Shown: positions 1 through 11,690 of the stretch, piece after piece
Layout: every line of letters starts with the position of its first letter
How positions within the stretch are numbered: position 1 is the first letter of the stretch
Position numbers and translations under genes: made by a program
DNA from: Iris pallida
Lineage: Eukaryota > Streptophyta > Magnoliopsida > Asparagales > Iridaceae
DNA length: 64,000 nt
Reading direction: 5' to 3'
Assembly: GCA_029216955.1 (NCBI GenBank)
Contig: JANAVB010033217.1
Span: forward strand, 2,821,147 to 2,885,146
The notes under the pieces: generated by a model
Told to the model about the DNA's origin: nothing
Seen by the model: only the letters and a program-made list of their open reading frames with translations
The model's database searches: none

Positions 1-2015
1 AATTTTAGTTTTCAATATAGTGAAATGTCTATGAATGTAATGTTAACCTTCAACCCCTTAATTCGAAATGTTAGTTAATTTTAGTATCAGACGATGCATG
101 AGCTGTATGCATATGGGATGTTGGCTTAATGGCAGATTTCAGATAACATGGTTCATTTTATGTGGTTAGTTATACCAGTTTATGGGATATCTTACTTTAG
201 TTTATATGTAAATGTAGAACTAAACTGAGAATGAACTTCATCCTCTGTACAAGGACACCCCACTCTATATCAACCACCATGCCATGTAACCCTTCTCTAA
301 ATGATTGCTATAATATATATAGATTTATGTAAAGTATAGATGCATGTTAGTTATAACTTAAATAGTCTCTACTCTAATGTATATAGATGTATACTTGTAG
401 CCATGCATGTAAGTATAATACATGTGTAATATAGATGGGTTAGCTTTGTGCCATGTGTAGTGTAAACTCATAACTAGTATTGATTTCACTTTTCATGTAC
501 ACCTCCATGTTCACACACACACACATAGCTTTAAATGTTAGTTCTTTTCTCTTATATATATATATATAATATCGAATATGCATGATAGTGATGTATCTTG
601 ATGTGTGACTTGTGTTGGCTTGTATAGCCTTATGATTGGTGTGTGATTGCTAGACTAGGCTTGGTTAGGCCTAGTGAGACTTATTAGACTTGCTGGGGTT
701 AGGAGTGGCCTAGTTGACCTAGTTGACCAAGTGTTGACTTTAGTCTATTTTGACCTAGACAGCATACAGACGCATCGTAGATTATATTTATCATCCCATG
801 TATACATCTTGACTTGTGTTGCTCTAACTAGGAGTCAGGTACCTCATCTCGGACAGTACATTTACTTCAGACATTCAGATACCAGGCGAGTACATTCTCT
901 GACCGTTTCATACTTGTATGGATTTATATTCTTGCTCTAGATTACTGTACTCGATGCTGACACGACTGTTATCACGGATTGGTACTATATGGATCTTCTT
1001 TTGAGATGTTATCTCCTTGTATTCACTAAATACATATTGTGATGTGCGTTTCACTTCCATATTATATTTATTGAATACCCATATCCTTGTATACTCATTG
1101 TGCATATTGTACTCTCATTATCACATGAGCCCCAGGGATAGACCATTGTACACTATTATATAACATTGTGCATCCATTGTATAACATTGTACACTATTGT
1201 ATAAGATAACGTAACTGGAGTAGATCCTTGTGTATTGATTGGGGAGGAAGAGTAGAATTGGTTATGTACTCAAATCCTATTGTACAATATTGTATAACTA
1301 TTGTATATGTCTATTGTATACCCACGTACAATGGAGTTACCATTGCATTTTCCTAGCCCGTTTACATAACCAGATTGTACTCTAAAATCACATGTTCCTT
1401 ACAGTTCTTATTTATCATATTTAGATATTTTCTGTTATCAAATCTCTACTGTTTTTCATATACTTCTTACTTTCAGCGTTTTATGTACCTTACTCTATTG
1501 CATGCTTTATATTTCCTAACATGATATAAACTGCGTGAGATGTTTTGTGCTCGCTCCCGTCCTGACTGGACCTGTTGAAAATTTTACAGAGGATGATGAG
1601 GCACCCTGCACCCTTACTTGGAGTTTTCCTAGTTGACACTCGCGACCTGGACCCCTGGGGAGGTTCAGGCAGCTGCTCAGGATGATACCTTATATAGTGT
1701 AGATAGCTTAGACTGTCCTTTCTTTTCATGTTTAGCTGTTGTCTTATTTTCAGAGTTGTATATTTTAGAGATGTTGAGACTCTGTTATTTCTTTCTGCTG
1801 TACCTCAGTTGAGGATTTCTTATCTATTTCCATCATGCTACATTCTACCTTAGATTGTGATTGAGTTGTACCTCTGTGTTGACCTCCTTATAGAGAGTAT
1901 TCATATTATGTTAGTTATAGTTCATGACCTAGAACAGCGTTCTACCGTCGACACTGCGGCGTAGGCTGGGCGTTGTTACGCTCTCGTACCCTCACAGTGG
2001 GGGCGGGTCGTAACA
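1..2015 (+). mobile_element. 3' part of a chromovirus-like LTR (left flank)
   Basis: AT-rich sequence with no credible coding region. It ends in GGCGGGTCGTAACA at 2015, exactly where homology to the integrase of element A begins. The last ~85 bases, reverse-complemented, match the first ~85 bases of the sequence starting at 52765: both begin TGTYACGACCCGC and share a CAGCCTACGCCGCAG block. I therefore read 2015 as an LTR 3' end (TG...CA rule). The stretch holds a short TA run (~554-570), four TTGAC cores near 709-740, and a reiterated ATTGTATAACATTG word at ~1130-1330. No primer site follows, so this is a 3' LTR or solo LTR inserted into A. The start lies outside the window. Confidence 0.55.
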
Positions 2016-5000
2016 AAAGCGATAGATGATGTGATGCTTGAGGAAGCTGATCATGTTCGAGGTTTTGACTTCTGCAAGCGGGACAGCTTCTGCCCATTTG
2101 GAGAAGTAGTCTGTGATTGCGAGTATGAAGCGATATCCTCGGAAGGAATGTGGAGTGATTGGACCAATGATATCCATCCCTCATGCTTCGAATGGCCAGG
2201 ACGCCACTGTCGGATGTAGAAATTTGGATGGTTGGTGACTGAAGTCCGCATGGACTTGGCAAGCTTTGCCCTTTCTAGCATAGTCTATCGCGCGTGGGCC
2301 AGTAGTAGCCCATTCGGTGAAGACGGTCTTGTAATTTAGGGCCAGGCTGATGGGCCCCGCAGACACCGTCATGAGCTTCTCGTACGGCTTCTTTGGCTTC
2401 TGCGTTTGACAGACACCGAAGCAATAATCCATTATAGGATCGTCGATACATCATTTTTGTCTCTGTATCGTAGAAAAATCTGAGAGAACGCCATCTGATG
2501 GAGGTGGCTTCCTTTGGGTTCTCGGGCAGGATGTCATAGACGACGAAGTCAATGAATGTTTGTCTCCAATCTGGGACATCGTCGATCGTCTGGGCAGAAT
2601 AACTCGCCACGAGTTGAACGTTGTTCTTTGGACAGACCAGTTCGTGGCCTATCACGTCCACCGATTGTTGAGTATGATTTGACACTGCTAGGGAAGCGGC
2701 CAGACCTGCTAAGGCATCGGCTTCGATATTTCGGAGTTTGGGAACGTGCTCGATGAAGAACCCCTCAAACGACGAGATGATGTCTATCGCTATTTGGTGA
2801 TAGGGGATCATGTCTTCGTGACGGACTTCGTACGAGCCCCGGATTTGATTGACGATTAACTGAGAATCGCCGCATGCTTCAAGATATTCTACCCCCAGCT
2901 CCCTTGCAAGTTGGAGGCCAATGACCAATGCTTGTATTCGGCCACATTGTTAGAGCAGGGTTCTGTGAGAGAGTAAGCACGATTGATCACCAATCCGGAA
3001 GGAGAAACCAGCACCACCCCGACTCCGACGACGATGTTGCCCTTGGGTCCAGTTCTAGAAGCACCATCAAAGAACATTTGCCATATATCATCGTGAGAGG
3101 TTGCATGCGAATCGACGACCTCATCTGGGATTTCTTCATATATTCTGGACGACTCCGAGCCCGGGTGGGCTGCCAAAAAGTCTGCCACGGCATGACCTTT
3201 AACAGCATTTTGTGGGACGAAGATCATATGATAGGGAGACAGCAATATTGCCCATGTAGCGAGGCGAGAGCTGAGTGCCCCTGGTTTAGTCATGAGGACT
3301 CTGAGAGGGTTGACTCGTGAGATCACATGTATGGTTTGTCCCGTGACATAGTGCCGCATCTTCTGAATGGCGAACACAAGGGCAAGGCATTCCTTCTCCA
3401 CAGCGGTGTATCGGTGCTATGGCCCAATCATCATTCGACTGAGGTAGTATATGGCTTTCTCATGGCCTGCATCGTTGTTTTGTGCCAGCAGATCCCCGAG
3501 GGAATGTTCTATTGCTCGTACGTAGAGCAGGAATGGTTTTCCAGCAACTGGGGCCACCAGGACTGGAGGGTTCGACAAATATTCTTTGATGCTGTCGAAG
3601 GCCCGCTGACATTTTTTGTCCCATACGAATGAGACGCCTTTCTTCATGAGATGGGTGAATGGTCGACATCGCCCGGAGAGGTTAGAAATGAACCTCCTGA
3701 TGTAAGCTAGCCTTCCTTGAAGGCCTCTGAGTTCGCGGAGATTTCTCGGGGGACCCATCTCCATAATTGCCTTTGTCTTCTCAGGGTCTACATGGATACC
3801 CTGGGCGGTGATGATGAAGCCCAAGAACTTCCCGCTGGATACGCCCAAGAAGGATTTTGTGGGGTTTATTTTCAAATTGTGTGCTCGCATCAGGTCGAAT
3901 ACCGTCCTCAGATCCTGCAGGTGGTCTCCCTTATAGCGACTCTTGACGGTGATGTCATCAACATAGCACTCCACCGTCTTACGTAAGTGGTCTCTGAAGA
4001 TGATACTCATGGCTCTTTGATATGTGGCACCGATATTCTTCAGACCGAAAGGCATGACTGTGTAACAGTATGTGCCAATCGGTGTTCGAAATGATGTATG
4101 CTTTTCGTCGTCATGAGACATCTTGATTTGGTTGTACCCCGAGAAGCCATCCATGAATGACATACGTTCGAATCCGCAAGTGTTTTCAATCATGATGTCT
4201 GTGATGGGGAGGGGGAATTCATCTTTGGGGCATGCCTCGTTTAGATTGCGGAAGTCGATGCAGATTCAAATCTTCCCATTCTTCTTGAGGATGGGTACTA
4301 TGTTGGCGACCCAGTCAGGATGTTGCTCCTCACGAATGAAGCCGCTGGCTATCAGTTTGTTGACTTCGGCTTCGATCGCATCCGTGATGCCCGGGCGGAA
4401 GCGTCACTGTTGTTGCTTGACTGGCTTTACATCCAACCGGATGTTGAGTTTGTGGAGAGCAATATCGGGATTTAACCCCGGCATGTCTTCGAAGCTCCAG
4501 GCGAACACATCAATGTATTCTTTGACAAGTTCCAGCAGTGATTCTCGCTCTTCGTCTGTTAGGCTTTTACTGACGAAAATTGGTTTAGGAGAAGATTCGC
4601 TGCCGAGGTCGACCTGCATAACCTCATCTTCAGTAGGAGGTTCTCTCAGTTCGAACCGCTTTTCCTATTGTGCATCCAACTGTTTGGCCCACGGCTCTAA
4701 CTCGAGGATTTCAGGGATGTCTTCGTCCTCTTCATAAGCGCCGACGAATGCCATGTTGACTGATAAGACTTGTCTGAATACATCTCCGATGCTGGTATCT
4801 GAGTCAGAAGTTGGTGACCCGGTCGAATGTGAATGCCAGTCACATTCTTCATCTGAACTCTCAGGGGTCGTCGTGGGTGTAACATACCCTAACCCACATC
4901 GAGTCTTGCTATAGTAGTCCCATGGTTTGCCAGCCGGGACCGGTGGCTTTAAAGGTAATCGTCGTTCAGTACCGTAGTTCAAGCCTGGCGTCGTCTCCAG

Positions 5001-5850
5001 AACATACCCCTGTTTTTGCATGAGGTATTTGGATTGGGGGCTATAAAGATACAGAGGCAGTCTTACGGCGTCTAGCCCAAGGTCGACTTCTTCTATGGTG
5101 AAGGGATGCGGATCGTCCTTCCGGCCGAAGATGATTGGATGGTCCCCTCCCTCGATTATGCAGTAAGCGTCTTCTACTGGAGTAAGCTGGATCGCGGTGT
5201 ACACATTTGTCACCTGTGTGTGTAGGTGAGTGCCTATACCGTGTTCCATAGCATACATTGTACAAAGCTTATTAAGCTCGAGGTAGTTCAAAGATAGCCC
5301 TTTATTAATGAAGTAAGGTATCTTTTCTAGGGGGATTACATCATCTGCAGAGGGAACATCAGTATAGACAGCCACATACTTGGCTAGCTCCGGTTCCTCT
5401 TCGGCTAACCCTTGCGTAAATGAAGACTGAGAGGACGACCTAGGCAGCTTGATCGTCAGGGGTTCAGCTGGTGGAGCAGAACGGGGAGTTGTTGGCAGGC
5501 TAGCGACCCCCAGTCTGATGTTCGATGCTGGGCAGGGAGTGGTTGGTTCACTAGAGGTTCCAGGTCTTGCATCGGGGTGACGACCCTTCTTGGGAAGGCG
5601 TATCGTCATTAGCTTGTCGGTGGGATTGAGCTTCTCCGTTTGCGGCTGGCCGACTCTCGGCAGCCTAATTGTCAGTGGCTCCGTTGTGGGTCTTGGCACT
5701 TGGCCAGACCTTGGCAGCCGAATTATTATCTGTTCTTCTTGTGCCTAAAGGCTGATTGTGTCCTTACGCAGAGTGGCTGTAAGGGGTGCAGACTTACCAG
5801 GTTTACGAGCTTGGAGGTGGATCGTCAGAGGTTCTTCTGATCCTGTGGCT
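2016..5850 (-). pseudogene. pol: Element A pol remnant: linker, RT, RNase H, partial integrase
   Basis: Reverse transcriptase and RNase H copy the RNA into DNA; integrase inserts it. The linker (5850-4665) carries repeated xIRLPK/xIKLPR units. RT follows, with the catalytic YVDD at 3965-3954 and the preceding MPFGLKN motif. RNase H has FFDGAS, AEY, GDSQ and EADALA. Integrase retains HDG..AHQ and WGMDI but ends at the LTR junction right after IIYRF, so the second D and the E are missing. The first Cys of the HHCC finger is Gly (YARKGKACQ), and a few residues before it are deleted. Damage includes stops near 4665, 4407, 4270 and 3419 and a 1-base deletion near 2930 in RNase H. It cannot make a working Pol. 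Confidence 0.9.
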
Positions 5851-8420
5851 GTCTCGATTGTTGGAGGGGCTACCCCCATTGTCGTTGTTGGTGTTAGGAC
5901 GCTTGCCCTTGTTCTCTCCGTCCGAGATGTGTAATCCCAATTGGCGAGCCTTCTTCAATCGTTCTTCGGCGCTGGTGGCACTGATGATGAACATCTTCCA
6001 GTCCTTGAATTGACTTTCGCCCATCCAGAGACTGATTGTTGGAAGCAATCACTTTTGGCAAATTTCAATCAAAGAGGAATCCGGATTTCCGGACGGCAAC
6101 TTCATTACGGTTTGGCAAAACCGCTCGATATAGTTCCTTGTCAGTTCTTTCTCCCCTTGGACGACGTCCATGAGGGTGGACATTGTGATGTCCTGCCCTA
6201 CTTCGTAGAATCTCTCCAAGAACATGCGCTTGAAGCCGGCGAAGGAGTGGATGCAGTTGTCTGGCAGGTTGCGATACCAGTCGAAGGCGACCCCTTCCAA
6301 TGCCCCGATGAATAATCGTGTGAGAATGGCATCGTCATGGGGCAGATGGTCGGTGGTGACCTCGAAGTAAGTGATGTACCGACTTGCTAAGGTTTTGCCA
6401 TCATAAGGATTGATATTGAACGGCTTATATCTTGGCGGGAAGGGGACATCCCTCAATGCAGCAGGGTACCGTTGCCGTATTCTGAGGTCTGGAGAATTTT
6501 CTCGAGCGTGAAACATGGCTCGGAGCTCCTGGACCTCTCTTCTCGCTTCGCAGGCCTCATCTACGGCGGTGGGGGCCGTTACTTCAGGAGGATTGTTGCC
6601 CGGGTTCGGTGCTGATGAATTCGAGTCCGCATTGACCGCGGGACCCGCGCTTGTTTGGCCAGGCGTCCCTCCTTGCATAGTTGGAAGGGCCGTTTTGATC
6701 TCGTCCACAGACTTGACCAAGGCAAGCAATATGGCTTCGAGCATGTCGATGCCTTAGCGATCACTGTAACCACCTTGGCTGCTATCTGTCATGAATACCG
6801 TCTTTACATGAGGAGAGATGGACGGAGCGGAGGAGGAAGCGCCCTCCGAATCATACCCCTGTAGTAAGAAGTCATCAGGGTATGTGGGTATGTTCTCTTC
6901 TGGTTCAAACTCGGAAGGAACCGTACCCCCAGTCTCCGAGCTCGCCTCGTCTTGGGAGTTGTGGACGTCCTCGGGGACGTCGGGGTTTGCTGCATCTGAT
7001 GGGAGAGTTGCCTTCCCTGACTCGTCTTCTTAGAATATTGGGTTGTCATGGAGGTTTGGAGGAGTGCTACCCCCAGTCCCAGCAACCCCAAGTGGTGTGG
7101 ACGACGAATCTTCTACTGTAGCAGATTTTGTCTTAGAACGGGTACCTTGGAAAACTCTGGTGGTGGGCACCCGCTTAGACGACAATCTCTTAGTCATAGT
7201 AGTTGAAATCTTCGGGCTGGAAATATTTGTCTTCTTCCCTCTCCCATCGGCGGGAACTTTCTGAGCAGAGTTGTAGGAGACGACGGGAAGTGCCTCGTCT
7301 TCTGAAGATGGCTGTTACAGCCTTTGAAAGACGGACTGCCGGTCTTTTCGCACGGTCGCGTTATTGCAGCAGCAATTGACGATGACTTGGGTGCAGTGAC
7401 GTCCGTGGGAGGACTCTTTGCACCCCGATGCATCTTCTCTTTCCTTGCGTTTGTGGAGGATGGCCTCACGTATGTCAGATGGGTCTGGATCGACCATGTT
7501 TGCTCCCTAGATTTTGGGAGACTTTTGCGAACCTCTCTGTCCGTTTGCCACCGGGGGCTGGACTTGAGTGGTTCTGTACAACTTCCCATCTGAGGCCCGC
7601 GTAACAGTATACGGGACGCTCGGATGGTCAGAGATCAGATCAGCGGACCGAGCTCGCCAAGCTCGCGCTGTCTTTGACTTCTTCGCTCTAGTGCGTAAGG
7701 GCACATAGTAGGAAGAGTCTAGGTGATGCTGGAGATAGTCAGACATATTTTCTTGGGAGCACAAGATATCAGGACCATAAGATAGGCGATCGAAGACAGA
7801 GCCGCATGGAGTAGGCGTCATGCGGTTGTCATCAGTAATCTTCATGCGGCTGGCAGATGTAGCCGCATATGCCTTCTTCATGCGGTTGGGAGTCTCAGCC
7901 GTATGAGTTTTCTTCATGCGACTGGATAATCTGACCGCATAGACTTTCTTCATGCGGCTGGCAGATTCACCCGCATGAGTTTCCTGTATGTGGTTGGCAG
8001 ATTTGGCCGTAGGAGTGTTCGGCTTCTTCTTGGGGCACATAGAATCACTCTTTGTCCCTGCAAGTCCAGCATAGTAGTGCTTTCCTCTGCAGGACTTGGG
8101 GACAGCAGAGTCCTCTATGGCTCGAAGTGAAGCCGTATGAGAATCGCCTTCGCCGTCTTGGGTAGCAGAAAGTACCCCGTCCAGAGCTTGTGGAGGAGCA
8201 AAAGACTTTGGCCTCCACTCGCAGCGAGCTTTTCTGTGCGGGTTCGCTTCTGGATCGGGCCAGCACTTCCTTCAGAGAGCATTTCTTCAAACGCCTGTTG
8301 GTCGAAGCGGACGACCATCTTCTGTTGCATGGATCCAAGTTTGGCTGCATCCGATTGCGTCACCAACTCCTCAGCCGTAGAGAAGTTTGTCCCCAGCAGA
8401 GTCGTCATCGTGTTTGCCAT
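5851..8420 (-). pseudogene. gag: Element A gag, frameshifted and 3'-deleted
   Basis: Gag forms the virus-like particle. The start is the ATG at 8420, inside the last ten bases of the LTR; the first residues are MANTMTTLLG and include the translated primer site. A frameshift lies near 8215; the other frame then runs through a repeat region (SRMKKTHAAET-type units, ~7990-7800) encoded by alternating ATGCGGCT and GCCGCATG words. The conserved FDRLS..SSYYVP block follows. The capsid-like region (INPYDGK, VAFDWY, NYIERF) is at ~6440-6060. Stops occur at ~7317, ~7033, ~6756 and ~6049. At ~5850 the frame jumps to sequence that in B lies downstream of protease, so the zinc knuckle and all of protease are gone. 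Confidence 0.85.
8390..8407 (-). other. Primer binding site, element A
   Basis: On the minus strand this reads TGACGACTCTGCTGGGGA, three bases after the LTR end. It differs at one base from the primer sites of B and E (TGGCGACTCTGCTGGGGA), which are complementary to a tRNA 3' end finishing in GTCGCCA. Tat/Ogre elements are known for tRNA-Arg primers; I did not verify the tRNA. The site lies inside the gag reading frame. Confidence 0.75.
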
Positions 8421-8791
8421 GAAATATAAAAGAACAGAACAATTATCGGAGGACTGGACTTTTACTTCACAATACAAACTCGCTTGTTCAAAGAAAGCCT
8501 AGGGACGAAAACCTAGGTACAGCAATCTAAGTACAATTGTTTATTTTAGATTTTGGGGTGACGATAGAGGCTCGGGAAAGCGACGGACGCTCTGCCTTAC
8601 TCCTTGGACGATCGGGTGCAGCTTTTTGACTCTGTAGAAGAACTGACGGGCGTTGATGAAGAAATGCTCTCTCTTCAGGCTCTCTGGCTCTCTATGCGCG
8701 TCTGTCTCTGTATCTCTCTCTGTATCTGTCTCTGTGTATATATGTCTCTCCGTCTCTCCGTGTATATCTGTTGCAAGGGAATGACACCCTG

Positions 8792-8802
8792 CTATTTATA
8801 AG
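8792..8802 (-). promoter_or_regulatory. LTR TATA box, element A
   Basis: The minus strand reads CTTATAAATAG, and the same block (CTATAAATAG) is kept in B's LTR at 39854-39863. It is about 370 bases before the Gag ATG, so transcription would start near 8765 and the whole leader lies in the LTR. Confidence 0.7.
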
Positions 8803-9112
8803 AGTGAGGGGCCTCATTAGGGTTTACAATGATTGCCCATTCTTGGAAGTCGGCGGCTAAGGATCATTAAATCTGGGCCGTTCATTTGAGATTTGAGCAA
8901 TAAATGTGATTGCATCAAATCTTTTGTGGATAATTAATGTTGATTGACATAAATCCTCCTGATTTGTCATGCCAACCTTGGATTCCTCGACACGTGTCTT
9001 TAATTAGCTTATTTGTAAATGATCTGATTTGATTCCAATATTTAATTGGGATTTGCGGAGAGATTTCGATCAATCTGATGCCACGTACCCTGCTATCATG
9101 CCACGTGTCTGA

Positions 9113-9375
9113 GCCGCAGGAAAGTTGGGCCGCATGGTAATGATTTGAGCCGCATGAGTATGAGTGAACCGCATGGAGATGGCCTTTGTAGGCCGTATGG
9201 GGATGGTCTTCGTGGGCCGTATGGAGCTGTCCTTCATGAGTCGCATGGAGCTAGTCTTTGTGAGCCACATGGGGCTAGTTTTTGTGAGCCGCATGGGGCT
9301 GGTCTTCATGAGCCACATGGGAGAGTCCCCGCTTGGGCCGCATACAACTGTCCACGTGTCAAAGCCACATGACCG
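9113..9375. repeat. GCCGCATG minisatellite in LTR A
   Basis: About eight ~30-bp units contain gagCCGCATGgaGctgg-type cores, with further GAGCCGCATG copies at 9553-9640. Long open frames on both strands here (HMGLVFVSR-like and the reverse) are by-products of the repeat, not genes. Confidence 0.85.
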
Positions 9376-9666
9376 TTTCTGAATCTCGGGAGATTGTGTC
9401 AGAGATTTTTATCGCTTTCCAAGGAATCCGTCATTATGAGGGAGTCATAATGATATCTTCGTATCAGAACTGTCACCTCGTCAAAGCTGTCAGCCGTCAA
9501 GTCATCTAATGCAAACACGAGAGAGCTGTTTGCAGGCCACGTGGCTCCTCTTTGAGCCGCATAGTCGCTCGAGCCGCATGAACTCTCTGAGCCGCATGAA
9601 CTCTCTGAGCCGCAGGGGGCTCTCTGGCCGCATGGATCCTCTTTTATTCTTTTCTATGCTTCTACA

Positions 9667-10068
9667 GAGGTAATGAGGACATGGCAAGTATGGGGGTTTT
9701 ACCGCGGAGTCTTCCTACTCAGAGGTAATGAGGACATGGCAGGAGTGGACTCAGAGGAGGATATTTGTGGTCAACAGAGGACATTTGTGGACCTATTATC
9801 TTTGGCGTACCCTGGGGATTTTTTTCTGTACAGATAATAAGTCGAGAGAGAACCAACATATTTACTCAGAGGTAATGAGGACATGGCAAATATGAGGGTT
9901 TCTTCGATGGAGCCTTCCCACTCAGAGGTAATAAGGACATGGCAGGAGTGGGCTCCATGAAGGGGTACATAGAACGACTCAGAGGTAATGAGGACATGGA
10001 AGTTCCATGTAGAGGGGTGATTTATTTTTGGCAAAAGTGAGATAACTCAGAGGTAACATCGACGTGGT
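9667..10068. repeat. Post-pol motif array, element B (about 6 copies)
   Basis: Six copies of a motif read on the plus strand as CTCAGAGGTAATGAGGACAT start near 9667 (truncated), 9719, 9869, 9922, 9977 and 10044. The reverse complement of the same motif occurs in the same place, just after pol, in E (32039-32334) and D (46487-46775). The copies are separated by unrelated spacers, so this is an interspersed array rather than a simple tandem repeat. Confidence 0.8.
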
Positions 10069-10159
10069 CGTCTTAGGAATTTTGTGGATCTGTTACCCTT
10101 TTTGTGCACTGAGAGTGCGGGTAGTGGATCATGAGGGAGGAGCCCTTTCAGAAGAATAA

Positions 10160-10558
10160 GTTCAGAGGTATGGTCATACATGACTTACTATCTAAAAGAG
10201 TGACCGAAATATAAGTTCAGAGGCACCTGCGGGTACATAACTCAGCAATCTGGGATATTTGGAGGAAGAATGTGTGTTCAACGGTACTGGAGGGTACATA
10301 ACTCAACAATCTGGAATTTGAAGAATATGGGTTCAGCGGTATCGGAGGGTACATAACTCAGTAATCTGGGATATTTGGAGGAAGAATGTGAGTTCAGCGG
10401 TACTGGAGGGTACATAACTCAGCAATCTGGAATTTTATGAATGCGAGTTCAGCGGTACCGGCGGGTACATAACTCAATAATCTGGAATTTGGAGAATGTG
10501 ATTTCAGCGGTACTGAAGGGTACATAACTCAACACTCTGGGATATTTGGAGAATGTCG
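10160..10558. repeat. 55-61-bp tandem repeats after pol of B
   Basis: Six to seven units each contain GTTCAGCGGTACTGG followed by GGGTACATAACTCAG and an AATCTGG block; two length variants arise from GATATTTGGAGG versus shortened tails. The array sits between the integrase stop and the motif array. No coding potential is seen. Confidence 0.85.
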
Positions 10559-10559
10559 T

Positions 10560-11690
10560 TTAGACATAATATTTCTTCAGAAACTTGCCGTTGACGGGCA
10601 ACATGAGCAAGTCTTCGTTTTGTTTCGCGAGGCGGTAAGTACCGTTGGAGAATACAGCCTCAATGATAAATGGCCCTTCCCACTTTGGCTGGAATTTGTC
10701 GGTAGTTTTGTGAGTCATAACCATCGGCCTTCGAACTGCTAGAACGAGATCGCCCACTTGGAATGCTCTGATTTTAACCTTCTTGTTGAAGGCTCCGGAG
10801 ATGCGCACTTGGTATAACTCGATTCGTTGCTGAGCCAAGAGGCGTTTTTCATCTAAGGCCTCCAACTCTTGTAGCCGGCGACGGTAGTTATCGTCCGTCG
10901 TTAATTGGTAAGTAAGAGCGACGCAAAGCTAGGGTATTTGAATCTCCAATGGGAGAACTGCCTCACTCCCGTACACCAGGGAGAATGGTGTGTTCCCTGT
11001 GGCTGTTCGGACTGTAGTACGGTACGCCCATAAGCATTCACCAAGCTTTTCGTTCCAGTCGCGTTTGTTGGATATTACAAACTTTTTAAGCAACTTGATG
11101 ATTGTTTTGTTGAATGCTTCTGCCAACCCATTCGCTGCCGGATTGTATGGTATTGAAGCAATATTCTGGATGCGGTGTTTGTCACAGACCTGATAGAAGG
11201 CGTGGCTTGCGAACTGCAGACCATTATCGTAGATGATCCTTCGGGGCAGTCCAAAGCGATTGATGACGTGATGCTTGAGGAAGCTGATCACGTTTGAAGT
11301 CGTCACTTCTGCAAGCGGAACGGCTTCCGCCTATTTGGAGAAGTATTCTGTGATTGTGAGTATGAAGCAATGTCCTCGGAAAGAAGGTAGAGTGATCGGA
11401 CCGATAATATCCATTCCCCATACTTCGAATGGCCAGGACGCCACTGTCGGATATAGAAATTTGGATGGCTGGTGGATGAAGTCCACATGGACTTGGCAGG
11501 TTTTGCACTTTCTTGCATAGTCTATCGCATCTACTACCATCGTGGGCCAGTAGTAGCCCATTCGGCGAAGACAGTTTCACAATTTTGGGCCGGGCTGATG
11601 GGCCCCGCAGACACCGTTATGAGCTTCACGTACGGCTTCTTTGGCTTCTGCGTTTGACAGACATCGAAGCAATAATCCATCATAGGATCG
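10560..11690 (-). pseudogene. pol: Element B integrase
   Basis: Inserts the cDNA into the host genome. The HHCC finger is complete (HNG..AHQ, YARKCKTCQ; ~11640-11500). The catalytic triad is visible: D in VWGMDIIG, D in IIYDNG (~11228), E in GLAEAF (~11120), with 35 residues between the second D and E. The C-terminal part (FNKKVK...FQVGDLVLAVRRPM...KWEGPF) ends at KKYYV with the stop at 10560. Three in-frame stops break it: near 11577 (GPKL*), 11331 (YFSK*AEAVP, a Trp codon changed to TAG) and 10929. The frame is otherwise unbroken. Confidence 0.9.

Larger units (their letters stand above)
2016..9666 (-). mobile_element. Element A: Ty3/gypsy Tat-lineage retrotransposon, truncated
   Basis: In minus-strand order this element has a 5' LTR (9666-8411), primer site, gag, a pol remnant with RT and RNase H, and the beginning of integrase, where it stops at 2016. 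It is closest to element B in gag and pol. A deletion near 5850 joins the middle of gag to the linker downstream of protease. The missing integrase part and 3' LTR should lie left of the window if the left LTR is an insertion. Its 5' LTR directly abuts a broken copy of B's 3' repeat motif at 9667, without a polypurine tract, so A probably inserted into B. Confidence 0.85.
8411..9666 (-). repeat. LTR of element A (1,256 bp)
   Basis: On the minus strand it starts TGTAGAAGCATAGAA at 9666 and ends ATGGCAAACA at 8411. Both ends match the LTR of B at 39475-40767. It contains a minisatellite rich in GCCGCATG, a TATA box near 8797, and a CT/GA-rich tract (8670-8765) that would be the start of the RNA leader. 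It serves as the 5' LTR of A. Confidence 0.85.

Noticed and set aside
674..1729. Small open frames in the left flank as genes
   Set aside because: AT-rich, no start context, no recognisable motifs, and inside a probable LTR.
9070..9382. Open frames in the GCCGCATG minisatellites (also 40197-40597) as repeat proteins
   Set aside because: Open on both strands only because the repeat period is a multiple of three; the two LTR copies encode different peptides.
11331..11333. Shared TAG in YFSK*AEAVP of B and D as a recoding site
   Set aside because: A and E have TGG there; TGG to TAG is a common G-to-A change at methylated sites and can arise twice.
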